NCBI RefSeq assembly: GCF_025685575.1
Contig: NZ_JAGSYD010000002.1
Coordinates: 682,001 to 746,000, forward strand
Length of the DNA: 64,000 nucleotides
Reading direction: 5' to 3'
DNA from: Granulicella cerasi
GTDB taxonomy: Bacteria; Acidobacteriota; Terriglobia; Terriglobales; Acidobacteriaceae
Shown: piece by piece, positions 53,256 through 61,606 of the stretch
How the letters are laid out: each line of letters opens with the position of its first letter
Position numbering within the stretch: position 1 is the first letter of the stretch
The notes under the pieces: model-generated
The model's input: only the letters and a program-made list of their open reading frames with translations
What the model was told of the DNA's origin: nothing
The model's database searches: none
Made by a program: the position numbers and the translations under genes

Positions 53256-53910
53256 TGTTTTCGAAGTACAAATACTTCCGCCAGTTGGCATCCGCCGAGC
53301 CAATCATTCGCATGATGTGACGCGATGTATGCAGCGAGAACGGACGCGGCTCCCGCAGCAGCTTCATGTCGTGCAGGTCATGCAGCAGCGTGTTGCCCTT
53401 GCGGCGATTGCAATCCTTGCAGCACGCCACCAGGTTCTCCCACGTCGACAGGCCGCCGCGGGAGCGCGGTAGAACGTGGTCCAGCGTCAGTTCCGCGCTC
53501 GTCTGCACGACCTGGCAGTACTGGCAGGTGTTGCGATCGCGCAAAAGGATGTTCTTGCGGCTCAAGGCGCGTGTCTGGTGCGGGATGCGGCGATACTCCA
53601 GCAGGCGGATCACGCTCGGCATCTGCATCTGCAGCCGATGCGAATGCAGCAGCGATCCCTGTTGCTCTTCCGTGCGCGCTACGCCCTTCAGCACCAACAC
53701 CAGCGCACGGCGAGCGCCGCAGATATTGATCGGCTCATAGCTCGCATTCAGCACCAGCACCGGCGTCTGCATCGCAGGCTGGCGAAACACGCCCGCGCGA
53801 ATCTCAATCGCCTGCTCGCGCGCTGTGCCCGACACCGGCGTCGTCGTGTGATGGCGCTTGCCGTGGCCGATCTTCTTGTGGTCACTGCTCATCCGCTTTG
53901 CCTGCTGCAT
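53242..53910 (-). CDS. HNH endonuclease family protein
   Basis: A 222-residue protein with a C-terminal HNH motif: RNTCQYCQVVQ, LTLDHVLPRSRGG, and WENLVACCKDCNRRKGN carry the two CxxC zinc pairs, the His in DHV and the Asn-His cleft. The N-terminal part (PVLVLNASYEPINICGARRALVLVLKG) matches HNH proteins of restriction-like or housekeeping type seen widely in bacteria. It may act as a nuclease; a role in defence is not shown. GGAG precedes the ATG. It lies between comF and the LprI-like gene, on the same strand. Confidence 0.87.
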   Translation of the reverse strand: MQQAKRMSSDHKKIGHGKRHHTTTPVSGTAREQAIEIRAGVFRQPAMQTPVLVLNASYEPINICGARRALVLVLKGVARTEEQQGSLLHSHRLQMQMPSVIRLLEYRRIPHQTRALSRKNILLRDRNTCQYCQVVQTSAELTLDHVLPRSRGGLSTWENLVACCKDCNRRKGNTLLHDLHDMKLLREPRPFSLHTSRHIMRMIGSADANWRKYLYFENNAAA

Positions 53911-53976
53911 CGTTTCTCTCCTCCAGACCTGACTGACCTTCCGAAAAGAACTGCTACAAAACTCTGAACCAAACCT

Positions 53977-54963
53977 TTAGTGAACCGGCGCGCCTCCACC
54001 GTCCCACATCGCCACTCCGGCAGGCACCGCATGCGCTTCGGCCGACGCATCGTGCATCCATGCGCTGCCGTGCGGCTGCGCCCGGGCCACCGTCGCTACA
54101 AACACCTTTGCTGCGCCCGCGCGCTTGAGCACACGCGCGCATTCTCGAGCCGTCGAACCGGTCGTCATAATGTCGTCGATCAACAACACCTCGCGACCTT
54201 TCACAGCTTCGGGCGCAATCACCTTGAACGCACCCTGCAGACGCTCGCGGCGCTGCTTCGGCGATAGCGAAAACAACGCAGGCGTGGGCTTCACGCGCTC
54301 CAAAACATTCGTCGCCAGCGATAGCTTCCACTCCGGTGCTGTGCGCTTCAGCCGCACCAGCACTCCACGAGCCAGCAGCAGAGCCTGGTTGAAGCCGCGC
54401 TCGCGTTCGCGAGCGAAGTACAGAGGCACCGGCACAACCATCACCTCGGCGGACATATCGCCGCGCATCGTGACAATTGCCTGCGCCAACCGCGCCCCCA
54501 GCAAATGGGTTCCGGTCTCACGCTGGTGCTGATATTTGAGGAGGAAAAGCTGATCGCGAACGACGTCGCCGTACTCGGCATAACTCACAGCTCGCGCAAA
54601 ATCCGGGGGCGCAAGCCGGCACATCGTGCATTCATGGAAACCAAAGGAAGCGGCCATCCGGGCCGACTCCCACCCCATCGCGACTCCGCAGCGGGGACAT
54701 TCGTTGTTACCGACCATCGTCGTTTCCGGCCCGCTCAAGCAGTCGTCGCACAGACGTACGCGGTTCAACTGCAGCACAGGGCCATCACAAAGCTGACACG
54801 TCGAGGGGGTAAGCGTTACGGCAAGATCATGCCCGGCTCTCGCAACCGCCAGGCGAAGCCGCAGAGCGTAACTTCGGAGGACGCGAGTGACCGCGCGCCA
54901 TCCGGCAGCCGCGCGCCCTTCCTGGCCGGGCGGGCCACCATTTCCGAGCCGTACATCCTTCAT
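53977..54963 (-). CDS. comF: ComF-family phosphoribosyltransferase-like protein
   Basis: ComF proteins pair a zinc finger with a phosphoribosyltransferase fold and help DNA uptake. Four CxxC elements (CQLC, CDDC, CPRC, CTMC) lie at about 50-130; the PRPP-binding motif LLIDDIMTTGSTA lies near residue 280. Length is about 328 with the ATG at 54963; an upstream ATG at 55077 would overlap the region before the SMR gene. It joins dprA and recX as competence/recombination genes in the window. It is likely divergent to the SMR-like gene. Confidence 0.85.
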   Translation of the reverse strand: MKDVRLGNGGPPGQEGRAAAGWRAVTRVLRSYALRLRLAVARAGHDLAVTLTPSTCQLCDGPVLQLNRVRLCDDCLSGPETTMVGNNECPRCGVAMGWESARMAASFGFHECTMCRLAPPDFARAVSYAEYGDVVRDQLFLLKYQHQRETGTHLLGARLAQAIVTMRGDMSAEVMVVPVPLYFARERERGFNQALLLARGVLVRLKRTAPEWKLSLATNVLERVKPTPALFSLSPKQRRERLQGAFKVIAPEAVKGREVLLIDDIMTTGSTARECARVLKRAGAAKVFVATVARAQPHGSAWMHDASAEAHAVPAGVAMWDGGGAPVH

Positions 54964-55119
54964 GCATTCACTGCTGAAGACGGACCTCACTCGCGGCGCA
55001 ACAGAAAGAAACACCAGTCGCGCTTCTACCCGCAGCATAAGCCCGAACGGGATTCGCCGCAACCCCCTTTGCGCCATCCGCCAGGAACCACACCGAGTTC
55101 GGCCTGCGACAATATTTCC

Positions 55120-55443
55120 ATGAAGGTCTTTCTCTTTGTCCTGATGGCAACGGTGCTCGAGGCTACCGGCGATGCGGTCGTCCGCGTGGCGCTCGGCTCG
55201 TCTTCGCCTGCTTCACGAATCCTGCTCTTCGCCGTGGGTGCCACCTGCCTCACGCTCTACGGAACCTCGCTGAACCTCGCCCCGGTGGAATTCGCCACCG
55301 TGACCGGACTTTATATCGCGACGCTCTTCGTCGTCTTCCAGATCACGAACTTCCTCTTCTTCCGCGCTGTCCCCACACCCTCGGTCCTGCTCGGCGGAAC
55401 CCTAATCGTCGCCGGCGGGCTGATCGTCTACATCTGGCGGTAA
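55120..55443 (+). CDS. Small multidrug-resistance-like (DMT/EmrE) membrane protein
   Basis: A 107-residue protein with four hydrophobic segments: FLFVLMATVLEATGDAVV, RILLFAVGATCLTLYG, FATVTGLYIATLFVVFQITNFLFF and VLLGGTLIVAGGLIVYIW. This matches the SMR/DMT small transporters, where a Glu in TM1 (Glu14 in EATGD) drives proton exchange. The substrate is unknown. Start ATG at 55120; the longer frame to 54505 covers an antisense stretch of comF and was rejected. ctaB follows by 40 nt. Confidence 0.8.
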   Translation: MKVFLFVLMATVLEATGDAVVRVALGSSSPASRILLFAVGATCLTLYGTSLNLAPVEFATVTGLYIATLFVVFQITNFLFFRAVPTPSVLLGGTLIVAGGLIVYIWR

Positions 55444-55483
55444 TCGGCGCAAACGAACGCGCTGCCGCGATATCCTTGAGACA

Positions 55484-56446
55484 GTGTCCACAGCCACCAC
55501 ATCTTCGACCGAGACCAACGCCGCCGAACGCAGCCATTCGCTGCTCGGCGACTACTCGGTGCTCTTCAAGCCACGCGTCTCTGCGATGGTGCTGCTGACC
55601 GCCGCGGGCGGTTTCTACCTCGGCTGCCTGCGCACCGGCATCAGTCCCTTCAGCATGTTGCTGCTGCACACGATGCTGGGCGTTGCGATCGTCACCTGCG
55701 GATCCGGCGCGCTGAACCAGGCGCTCGAGCGCGCCACCGATCGCATGATGCCTCGCACCGCCGCGCGCCCCATGGCGCAGCATCGCATCGGCCTCGCACA
55801 CGGACTCATCCTCGGCTTTCTGCTGACCTTCGGCGGCGCTGCGTATCTCGCGCTGTACACGAACCTTCTCAGCGGCACGTTGACGCTGCTCACAGCAGTG
55901 GCCTACGTCACGATCTACACGCCACTGAAGCGCATCACTTCGCTGAACACCTTCATCGGTGCCTTCCCCGGCGCGCTGCCGCCGCTGATCGGCTGGACCG
56001 CGGCCCGCGGCGTCATCGAGTGGCCGGGCATCGCGCTCTTCGCGATCCTCTTTGTCTGGCAGTTCCCGCACTTCATGGCGATCGGCTGGCTCTATCGTGC
56101 CGACTACAAGCTCGCAGGCATCCGCGTCGCCGCCACCCAAGACCCCATTGAAGACGCAGCCCGCGGCACCGTCGCGCAGGCGCTCTTCTACGCCGTGCTG
56201 ATGATCCCCGTCGCCCTGTGGCCGACCTTCCTCCACATCACCGGCTGGCCCTACGCCATCGCGGCCTTTGCGCTTTCCATCTACTACCTCGTCGCGACGA
56301 TCCGCTTCGCCAGCATTACGAAGAACCCGAACGATCCTGAAAACCGCAAGGTCGCGCGCCAGTTGCTGCGCGTCTCGGTCATCTATCTCCCCTTGCTGCT
56401 GATGGCGATGGCACTCAACGCGCAAGGCCACCTGCTGCTTCGCTAA
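55484..56446 (+). CDS. ctaB: Protoheme IX farnesyltransferase (heme O synthase)
   Basis: CtaB attaches a farnesyl group to heme B for cytochrome oxidase. The 320-residue membrane protein has about nine hydrophobic segments and the prenyltransferase loop LNQALERATDRMMPRTAARPM (in place of NNYxDRDxDxxMxRTxxRP), plus LFVWQFPHFMAIGW. GTG at 55484 starts it. The next gene, DUF420, is usual near heme/copper oxidase assembly genes, which supports a respiratory cluster, although no cox subunit gene is in view. Confidence 0.94.
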   Translation: MSTATTSSTETNAAERSHSLLGDYSVLFKPRVSAMVLLTAAGGFYLGCLRTGISPFSMLLLHTMLGVAIVTCGSGALNQALERATDRMMPRTAARPMAQHRIGLAHGLILGFLLTFGGAAYLALYTNLLSGTLTLLTAVAYVTIYTPLKRITSLNTFIGAFPGALPPLIGWTAARGVIEWPGIALFAILFVWQFPHFMAIGWLYRADYKLAGIRVAATQDPIEDAARGTVAQALFYAVLMIPVALWPTFLHITGWPYAIAAFALSIYYLVATIRFASITKNPNDPENRKVARQLLRVSVIYLPLLLMAMALNAQGHLLLR

Positions 56447-56458
56447 CGGACAAACACC

Positions 56459-57025
56459 ATGACCACCCCGACCAATCCGCAGTACCCCACCGAAGCCCGC
56501 ACCCCGGCCTCGGTCATCTGGAGCATCATCGGCGTCTCGGCCGTCGCGTCCATCTTTCTGAGCTGGCTGGTCTACTTCCACGCCCCGGTCGACGTCGCGG
56601 GCACGCACCTCGCGTTCCTTCCCGCGCTGGACGCGGTACTGAACGCCCTCTGCGCCATCTTCCTCATCATCGGTTTCAACTACATCAAGCAGCGCAACAT
56701 CAAGGCGCACCGCAACGCGATGTTCGGCGCGTTCATCGTCTCGAGCGTCTTCCTGGTGGCCTACATCGCCAACCACGTGCTGCACGGCGACATGCTCTTC
56801 CCCAGGGAGCACGCGACGGCACGCATCCTGTATATCTACGTGCTGCTGCTGCCGCATATTCTGCTGGCCGTCGTTTGCCTTCCGCTCATCCTCATCACGT
56901 TCTTCCTGTCGCTGACAGGACGTTTCCCGGCGCATCGCAAGCTCGCGCGCTGGACTTACCCCATCTGGCTCTACGTCTCGGTTTCCGGCGTGGCCGTCTA
57001 CGCGATGCTTGCGTACTACAAGTAA
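56459..57025 (+). CDS. DUF420 membrane protein (cytochrome oxidase assembly-like)
   Basis: The 188-residue product has four or five hydrophobic segments (SVIWSIIGVSAVASIFLSWLVYF, LDAVLNALCAIFLIIGF, AFIVSSVFLVAYIANHVLHG, ILYIYVLLLPHILLAVVCL). It matches DUF420 (CtaM in some Gram-positives), which aids assembly of cytochrome aa3 oxidase. It starts 12 nt after ctaB, consistent with co-transcription. Histidines at NIKAHRN and VLHGDM could bind a metal, as noted in the family. Confidence 0.88.
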   Translation: MTTPTNPQYPTEARTPASVIWSIIGVSAVASIFLSWLVYFHAPVDVAGTHLAFLPALDAVLNALCAIFLIIGFNYIKQRNIKAHRNAMFGAFIVSSVFLVAYIANHVLHGDMLFPREHATARILYIYVLLLPHILLAVVCLPLILITFFLSLTGRFPAHRKLARWTYPIWLYVSVSGVAVYAMLAYYK

Positions 57026-57034
57026 GGCCCACGG

Positions 57035-57262
57035 ATGAAGCAAGACACACGCACTCTTCTACGCACTGGCACAGGCATTCTCGGGACAGGTCTGCTCTCT
57101 GTCGTGCTGCTCTTCACGATCGGCGGCGGCGTCTCTCGACTGGGTCCGCACACCAACGGCGGCTGGTTTCTGCTGATGATCGCGATGGGCTGCCTGCCCA
57201 CAGGTTTTTTGACGCTCGCGCTCGGCATATCCAAGATCTTCGGCGATCGGTCAAAAGCTTAG
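57035..57262 (+). CDS. Small hypothetical membrane protein
   Basis: A 75-residue protein with two hydrophobic segments (GILGTGLLSVVLLFTIGGGV and GGWFLLMIAMGCLPTGFLTLALG). I do not recognise it. It starts 9 nt after the DUF420 gene on the same strand and may complete the oxidase-assembly operon. The evidence is position, codon use and membrane character only. Confidence 0.55.
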   Translation: MKQDTRTLLRTGTGILGTGLLSVVLLFTIGGGVSRLGPHTNGGWFLLMIAMGCLPTGFLTLALGISKIFGDRSKA

Positions 57263-57314
57263 AAATCCACGCACTTCCCTCTGCTATCTTTATCAGCGAA
57301 ACGGAGAACAACCC

Positions 57315-57806
57315 ATGGCTAAAGGCGTTAACAAAGTCATCCTGCTCGGCAACGTCGGCAAGGACCCCGAAATCCGCGCGTCGCAAGGCGGCATGAGCAT
57401 CGCGAGCTTCTCGCTCGCCACCGCCGACCGCGCCAAGGACCAGACCGGACAGTGGGTAGATAAGACCGAGTGGCACAACCTCGTTGCCTTCGGCCGCACC
57501 GCTGAAATCATCCGCGATTACGTCAAGAAGGGCACCCAGATCTACGTCGAAGGTAAGATCCAGACGCGCTCCTGGGACGACAAGGAATCCGGCCAGAAGA
57601 AGTACCGCACCGAGATCCTCGTGAACGAAATGAGCCTGCTCGGCGGCCGCGGCGAAGGTGGCTCCGGTGGTGGTGGCTACGAACAGCGCTCCTCCGGCGG
57701 ATACTCCGGCGGCTCGCGCGCATCGTCCGCGTCCAACTCGTATGCTCAGGCGCCGGCGCCCGACTACGCCGACCAGGGCATCACCGACGACGACATCCCT
57801 TTCTAA
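57315..57806 (+). CDS. ssb: Single-stranded DNA-binding protein
   Basis: SSB coats single-stranded DNA in replication and repair. The OB fold runs through about residue 110 (KVILLGNVGKDPEIRASQGGMSIASFSLAT, WHNLVAFGRTAEII). A Gly-rich linker (GGGGYEQRSSGGYSGG region) leads to the acidic tip DDDIPF, which recruits partner enzymes. Length 163 is typical. ATG at 57315 with CGGAGAA upstream. It is not in the usual rpsF-ssb-rpsR cluster. Confidence 0.96.
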   Translation: MAKGVNKVILLGNVGKDPEIRASQGGMSIASFSLATADRAKDQTGQWVDKTEWHNLVAFGRTAEIIRDYVKKGTQIYVEGKIQTRSWDDKESGQKKYRTEILVNEMSLLGGRGEGGSGGGGYEQRSSGGYSGGSRASSASNSYAQAPAPDYADQGITDDDIPF

Positions 57807-57827
57807 AGGCCCCTGAACAACACGATC

Positions 57828-58832
57828 ATGCCCGCACATTCTGCGCGCTTCACCTCTATCCTCACCCTTGCCGCCGTTGCAGCTCTTTCCGTCACCGGAC
57901 TGAGCGCAACGGCGCAACGTCATTCCAGCTTCACTGCGCCGCCGACCGCTCCACCCGCCGCGCATGAAGCCCACGCCGCAGCCCCTGCAACGGTCAACCC
58001 GCTCGCGCCGGTCAGTAGCGGCCTCGGGGCCATCGAGTTCTACCCGGTCAACTTTGGAGTACCTGCGCCGCAGTCGCTCGCACGCCAACTCACAGCCGAC
58101 GACGAACGCACCCGCCGCAACGCCCTGACCGCGATGGGCGCGCCGCCGCAGTACACCGCCAAGGACCAGCCCACTCCCGCCCCGCACAGCCTTCAGGTGG
58201 AGTTCGCTCCTCTCGGCACCGGTTCCGAATCCGATGCGCTCGTCACCGTCGAACTGGACCACCACCTCGTTACCGCAGTTCTCGCCCCGGACAACGGTGG
58301 CTGGCACCGCGTTGCTACGCTCGTCTTCCCCACCGGCTACGCCGACCCGAACTCGACGCCCTCAACCTTCGTCCGCACGAACCGTTCGCTGCTCGACCCG
58401 ACCAAGTACCGCGCCGTCTTCCACGCCCGCGAAAACCAGACCGACGGCGAGTATCAAGAGAACGAAGCGCACATGCGCGTGCTCAACGGCCACGCGATCA
58501 TCACGATCAGCTTCGTTTCCGACGCCAAGCATTGCGAGACGGTGACGCCCACGCACAGAGGCCGCCCCACCTGCGAGCTGACCCACCGCTGGCTGCAACC
58601 AGAGCCGATGGTCCCGAACGGCCCCCGGCGCTTTCAACTCGTCACAGCCACCGGCCACCTGACGCCGAAGGAAGCCGAGATCTTCATCGCGCGCTCGCGC
58701 TATTTCGAGTCCACCCGGCTGCGCGAGTTCACCTGCCAGCAGTTCACGTTCTCTGACCTGCATCTACGCTACGAGCCCACCGGCCCCAACGGCCCCTGCC
58801 CGACGACTCTGGTCGGCCCCCAGGCTCGCTAA
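57828..58832 (+). CDS. Secreted hypothetical protein
   Basis: A 334-residue protein with a signal-like N-terminus (FTSILTLAAVAALSVTGLSATAQ) and a Pro/Ala-rich stretch (about 36-70) suggesting a periplasmic or surface location. I do not recognise a domain. Cysteines at about 236, 247, 304 and 325 could form disulphides. It lies between ssb and the sorbosone dehydrogenase, with its own promoter region not visible. Confidence 0.6.
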   Translation: MPAHSARFTSILTLAAVAALSVTGLSATAQRHSSFTAPPTAPPAAHEAHAAAPATVNPLAPVSSGLGAIEFYPVNFGVPAPQSLARQLTADDERTRRNALTAMGAPPQYTAKDQPTPAPHSLQVEFAPLGTGSESDALVTVELDHHLVTAVLAPDNGGWHRVATLVFPTGYADPNSTPSTFVRTNRSLLDPTKYRAVFHARENQTDGEYQENEAHMRVLNGHAIITISFVSDAKHCETVTPTHRGRPTCELTHRWLQPEPMVPNGPRRFQLVTATGHLTPKEAEIFIARSRYFESTRLREFTCQQFTFSDLHLRYEPTGPNGPCPTTLVGPQAR

Positions 58833-58896
58833 CGGAGCGATCATCCCCGCGGCCCGACATCCTGGAAGAGAGTTGTCGGGCACGCCGAGTCCTCTG

Positions 58897-58933
58897 CGCG
58901 TCGGAATCCGCGACTCCCCGCAGCTCCGACGCG
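58897..58933 (+). other. Hairpin before the sorbosone dehydrogenase start
   Basis: CGCGTCGGA (58897-58905) pairs with TCCGACGCG (58925-58933), nine perfect pairs. It ends 11 nt before the ATG. It could shape translation or be chance in GC-rich DNA; a second, weaker dyad (CCCGACA...TGTCGGG) lies at 58854-58880. Confidence 0.4.
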
Positions 58934-58944
58934 TCTAACCCACC

Positions 58945-60351
58945 ATGCGTCTCTTCCCGCGTCTTCTTGCAGCCGTTCTAGCCCTCACTGCGCCTGTCCT
59001 GACAGGGCAAACGACCAGCCACACACTGCAGATCGCGCCCGCGAAGAGCATTACACTCACGCTTCCCGCCACGCTGGACGTCCACATCGCCGCGCGCGGC
59101 TTCCACCGTCCTCGCTTCTTCGCGCAGGCGCCCGACGGTCGCATCTTCGTCACGACGATGTACAACCTCGCCGACAACACCCGCGGCGCCATCTACATCC
59201 TCGACGGCTACGACGCTGCCACGCACACCTTCACGCGCGTCACGCCCTACCTCACCGGCCTGCGCAACCCCAATAACCTCGCCTTCTACACCGACCCGGC
59301 CACGAAGCAATCGTGGGTCTACATCCCGCTCACCGACAAGCTGGTCCGCTACCGCTACAAAGCTGGCGACAACCGCCCCACCACCGCACCCGAAGTCCTC
59401 GCGCGCTACCCCGACTACGGCCTGAACTACAAATACGGCGGCTGGCATCTCACCCGCACCGTGGACGTCGCCACGCTCCACGGCAAGACGCGTGTCTACG
59501 TCGCCGTCGGCTCGTCCTGCAACTACTGCCGCGAAAACGAAGCCGCGCGCGCCGCCATCACCTCGATGAACCCAGACGGCAGCGACCAGCGCATCGTCGC
59601 GCACGGCATGAGGAATGCCGTCGATCTACGTTTCGTCCCGGAACTCGACGGCGGCGCACTCGTTGCCACCAACATGGGCGACGACCACCTCGGCAAGCAG
59701 GAGCCCGACGACCCCTTCTTCGAGCTGGACTCCAACCAGCACCCCGGCCCCATCGTCCAGCAACCCGCACCCCACTACGGCTGGCCCACCTGTTACTTCG
59801 CACAGGGCAAGCCTGTCCACGACGACACGCCTCTTCCTGCCATGGCCAACGACGGCGATGCCAGAGTCGCAGAGCACCCCGTTGCAAAGGACTCCGTCTA
59901 CGGCAAGCAGGGCGCGAACATCCACGCCGCCGGGACCAACCTCGCCGCGCAGCAGCACGCCGCCGTGGGGCAGGATCTCGGCCCCGCACCCGAACCGCTT
60001 CACTCCTGTGAACACGTCCCTGCCGCCTACGCGTGGTTCGCGCCGCACGCCGCGCCTCTCGGCCTTGCTTACTTCGGCGACGCCAGCCAAACGCTGCACG
60101 ACAGCTTCCTCGTCGCGCTGCACGGCTCGGGCGATGTCACCATCGGCGCTGGCTACTCGGTCGTCAGCTTTACCCCGAAGGACCGCAAGCCGCACGACTT
60201 CATCACAGGCTTCCTCACCCGCCCCACCAAAGCCAATCCACACTTCCACGTGAACGGCCGCCCCTGCGGGCTGCTGCGCCTCGGCCCCGATACGTTCCTG
60301 CTTACCGACGACTGGAACGGCCTCGTCTACATCGTCGAGCCGAAACAGTAG
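58945..60351 (+). CDS. Secreted sorbosone/glucose dehydrogenase-like PQQ protein
   Basis: A 468-residue protein with signal peptide (MRLFPRLLAAVLALTAPVLTGQ) and the beta-propeller of PQQ-dependent sugar dehydrogenases: GFHRPRFFAQAPDGRIFVTTM, LRNPNNLAFYTD, HGMRNAVDLRFVPE and LTDDWNGLVYIVEP. Residues that normally bind PQQ and Ca2+ (His in the early GWHL region, and the Arg in HGMRNAVDL) look present. It would oxidise an aldose at the cell surface, but sequence alone does not fix the substrate. A CNYC motif in SSCNYCREN is unusual for the family. Confidence 0.83.
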   Translation: MRLFPRLLAAVLALTAPVLTGQTTSHTLQIAPAKSITLTLPATLDVHIAARGFHRPRFFAQAPDGRIFVTTMYNLADNTRGAIYILDGYDAATHTFTRVTPYLTGLRNPNNLAFYTDPATKQSWVYIPLTDKLVRYRYKAGDNRPTTAPEVLARYPDYGLNYKYGGWHLTRTVDVATLHGKTRVYVAVGSSCNYCRENEAARAAITSMNPDGSDQRIVAHGMRNAVDLRFVPELDGGALVATNMGDDHLGKQEPDDPFFELDSNQHPGPIVQQPAPHYGWPTCYFAQGKPVHDDTPLPAMANDGDARVAEHPVAKDSVYGKQGANIHAAGTNLAAQQHAAVGQDLGPAPEPLHSCEHVPAAYAWFAPHAAPLGLAYFGDASQTLHDSFLVALHGSGDVTIGAGYSVVSFTPKDRKPHDFITGFLTRPTKANPHFHVNGRPCGLLRLGPDTFLLTDDWNGLVYIVEPKQ

Positions 60352-60418
60352 CCTTTTGTTTCGGTTTCCCGAAAGGGATCTACATTTCCTCGAACTCGCT
60401 CCCATTTACACTCGACAC

Positions 60419-60757
60419 ATGATCGACGAATCGACCTTCCGCAACGAATCCGACCGCGCACTCGAAACCCTGAAGCAGGCGCTCATCCGCGCTGAAGAAA
60501 GCGGCGACTTCGAAGTGGAAGAGAAGAACGGCGTGCTCAACATCCTCTTCGAGGACGACGACTCCGCACGCTTTGTCTTCAGCCCCAATACGCCCGTGCG
60601 CCAGATCTGGATCTCGGCCCTCTCCACCAGCTTCAAGCTCGAGTGGAATGAAGCATCTACAGCGTTCACGCTGCCTCGCACAGGCGAAGACCTTCGCACG
60701 CTCACCGAGCGTCTGCTGCGCGAGCAACTTGACGATGACAGCATTCAGCTGAAATAA
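60419..60757 (+). CDS. cyaY: Frataxin/CyaY family protein
   Basis: A 112-residue frataxin-like iron-binding protein, an accessory to iron-sulphur cluster assembly. The acidic first helix (ESDRALETLKQALIRAEE), strands around NGVLNILFEDDDSARFVF, the TPVRQIWISA motif (NR/TPxxQxW consensus), and the C-terminal helix are all seen. ATG at 60419 chosen over an extension to 60356. No isc or suf gene is nearby. A GT2 gene begins 9 nt later. Confidence 0.88.
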   Translation: MIDESTFRNESDRALETLKQALIRAEESGDFEVEEKNGVLNILFEDDDSARFVFSPNTPVRQIWISALSTSFKLEWNEASTAFTLPRTGEDLRTLTERLLREQLDDDSIQLK

Positions 60758-60766
60758 CTCTTGCCC

Positions 60767-61606
60767 ATGCCCTTGCTTTCGGTTGCCATCATCACGCTCA
60801 ACGAAGAAGAAAACCTCGGCCGCACGCTCGCCAGCGTCGCGTGGGCCGACGAGATCATCGTTGTCGACTCAGGCTCGACCGACCGCACCGTGGAGATCGC
60901 GCGCAGCTACGGCGCGCAGGTGATTGAGCGCTGCTGGCCGGGCTTCGCCGCGCAGAAGAACTTCGCCATCGGCCAATGCAGCGGCACGTGGGTGCTTTCG
61001 CTCGACGCCGACGAAGAACTTTCGCCCGAGCTGCAGCACCAGGTCCGCATGCTGCTGCCGACTAACCCGCCCGTTGACGCTTACTATCTGAAGCGCCGCA
61101 ATCTCTTCCTCGGTCGCTGGATCAAGCGCGGAGGATTCTACCCCGATCGCAAGCTGCGTCTCTTCCGCCGCACCGCTGCAAGCTTTGAAGCCACGCCGCA
61201 GTTCGAGGACCGGCCCGTTCACGAGGTCATCCAGTTCGAAGGCGCCATCGACACGCTGGATTACGATCTCGTGCACCACGCGTACCCCACGCTCTCTCAC
61301 TACATCGAGCACATGGACCGCTACTCGAACATGGGCGCTGAAATTGCCACCAGCCGAGGACGCGAACTCAGCAAATCGTACTTCCGCTTCTTCCTCGGCG
61401 CGTTCCTCGTGCCGCACCTGAAGTTCCTCTGGACGTACTTCATCCTGCTCGGCTTCCTCGACGGCCGCGAGGGTCTGCTGCTGCACCTGTATCACGCCAC
61501 CTACACGAGCTGGAAGTTCACCAAGACCTGGGAACGCAGCCGCCGCATCCCCAGCAATCCGCAACGTCAGGCTCCCAACGCCGACGTCAACGCCGCCGCT
61601 GCCTGA
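60767..61606 (+). CDS. Family 2 glycosyltransferase (WaaE/KdtX-like)
   Basis: A 279-residue GT2 with the N-terminal SVAIITLNEEENL, the DXD-like VDSGSTDRT and LDADEEL sites that bind the nucleotide sugar, and a C-terminal amphipathic region. Most similar to lipopolysaccharide-core beta-1,4-glucosyltransferases (WaaE/KdtX). A TTG six bases upstream is a possible start, but ATG at 60767 fits better. Its stop shares one base with the start of the Gfo/Idh/MocA gene (TGATG). Confidence 0.87.
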   Translation: MPLLSVAIITLNEEENLGRTLASVAWADEIIVVDSGSTDRTVEIARSYGAQVIERCWPGFAAQKNFAIGQCSGTWVLSLDADEELSPELQHQVRMLLPTNPPVDAYYLKRRNLFLGRWIKRGGFYPDRKLRLFRRTAASFEATPQFEDRPVHEVIQFEGAIDTLDYDLVHHAYPTLSHYIEHMDRYSNMGAEIATSRGRELSKSYFRFFLGAFLVPHLKFLWTYFILLGFLDGREGLLLHLYHATYTSWKFTKTWERSRRIPSNPQRQAPNADVNAAAA

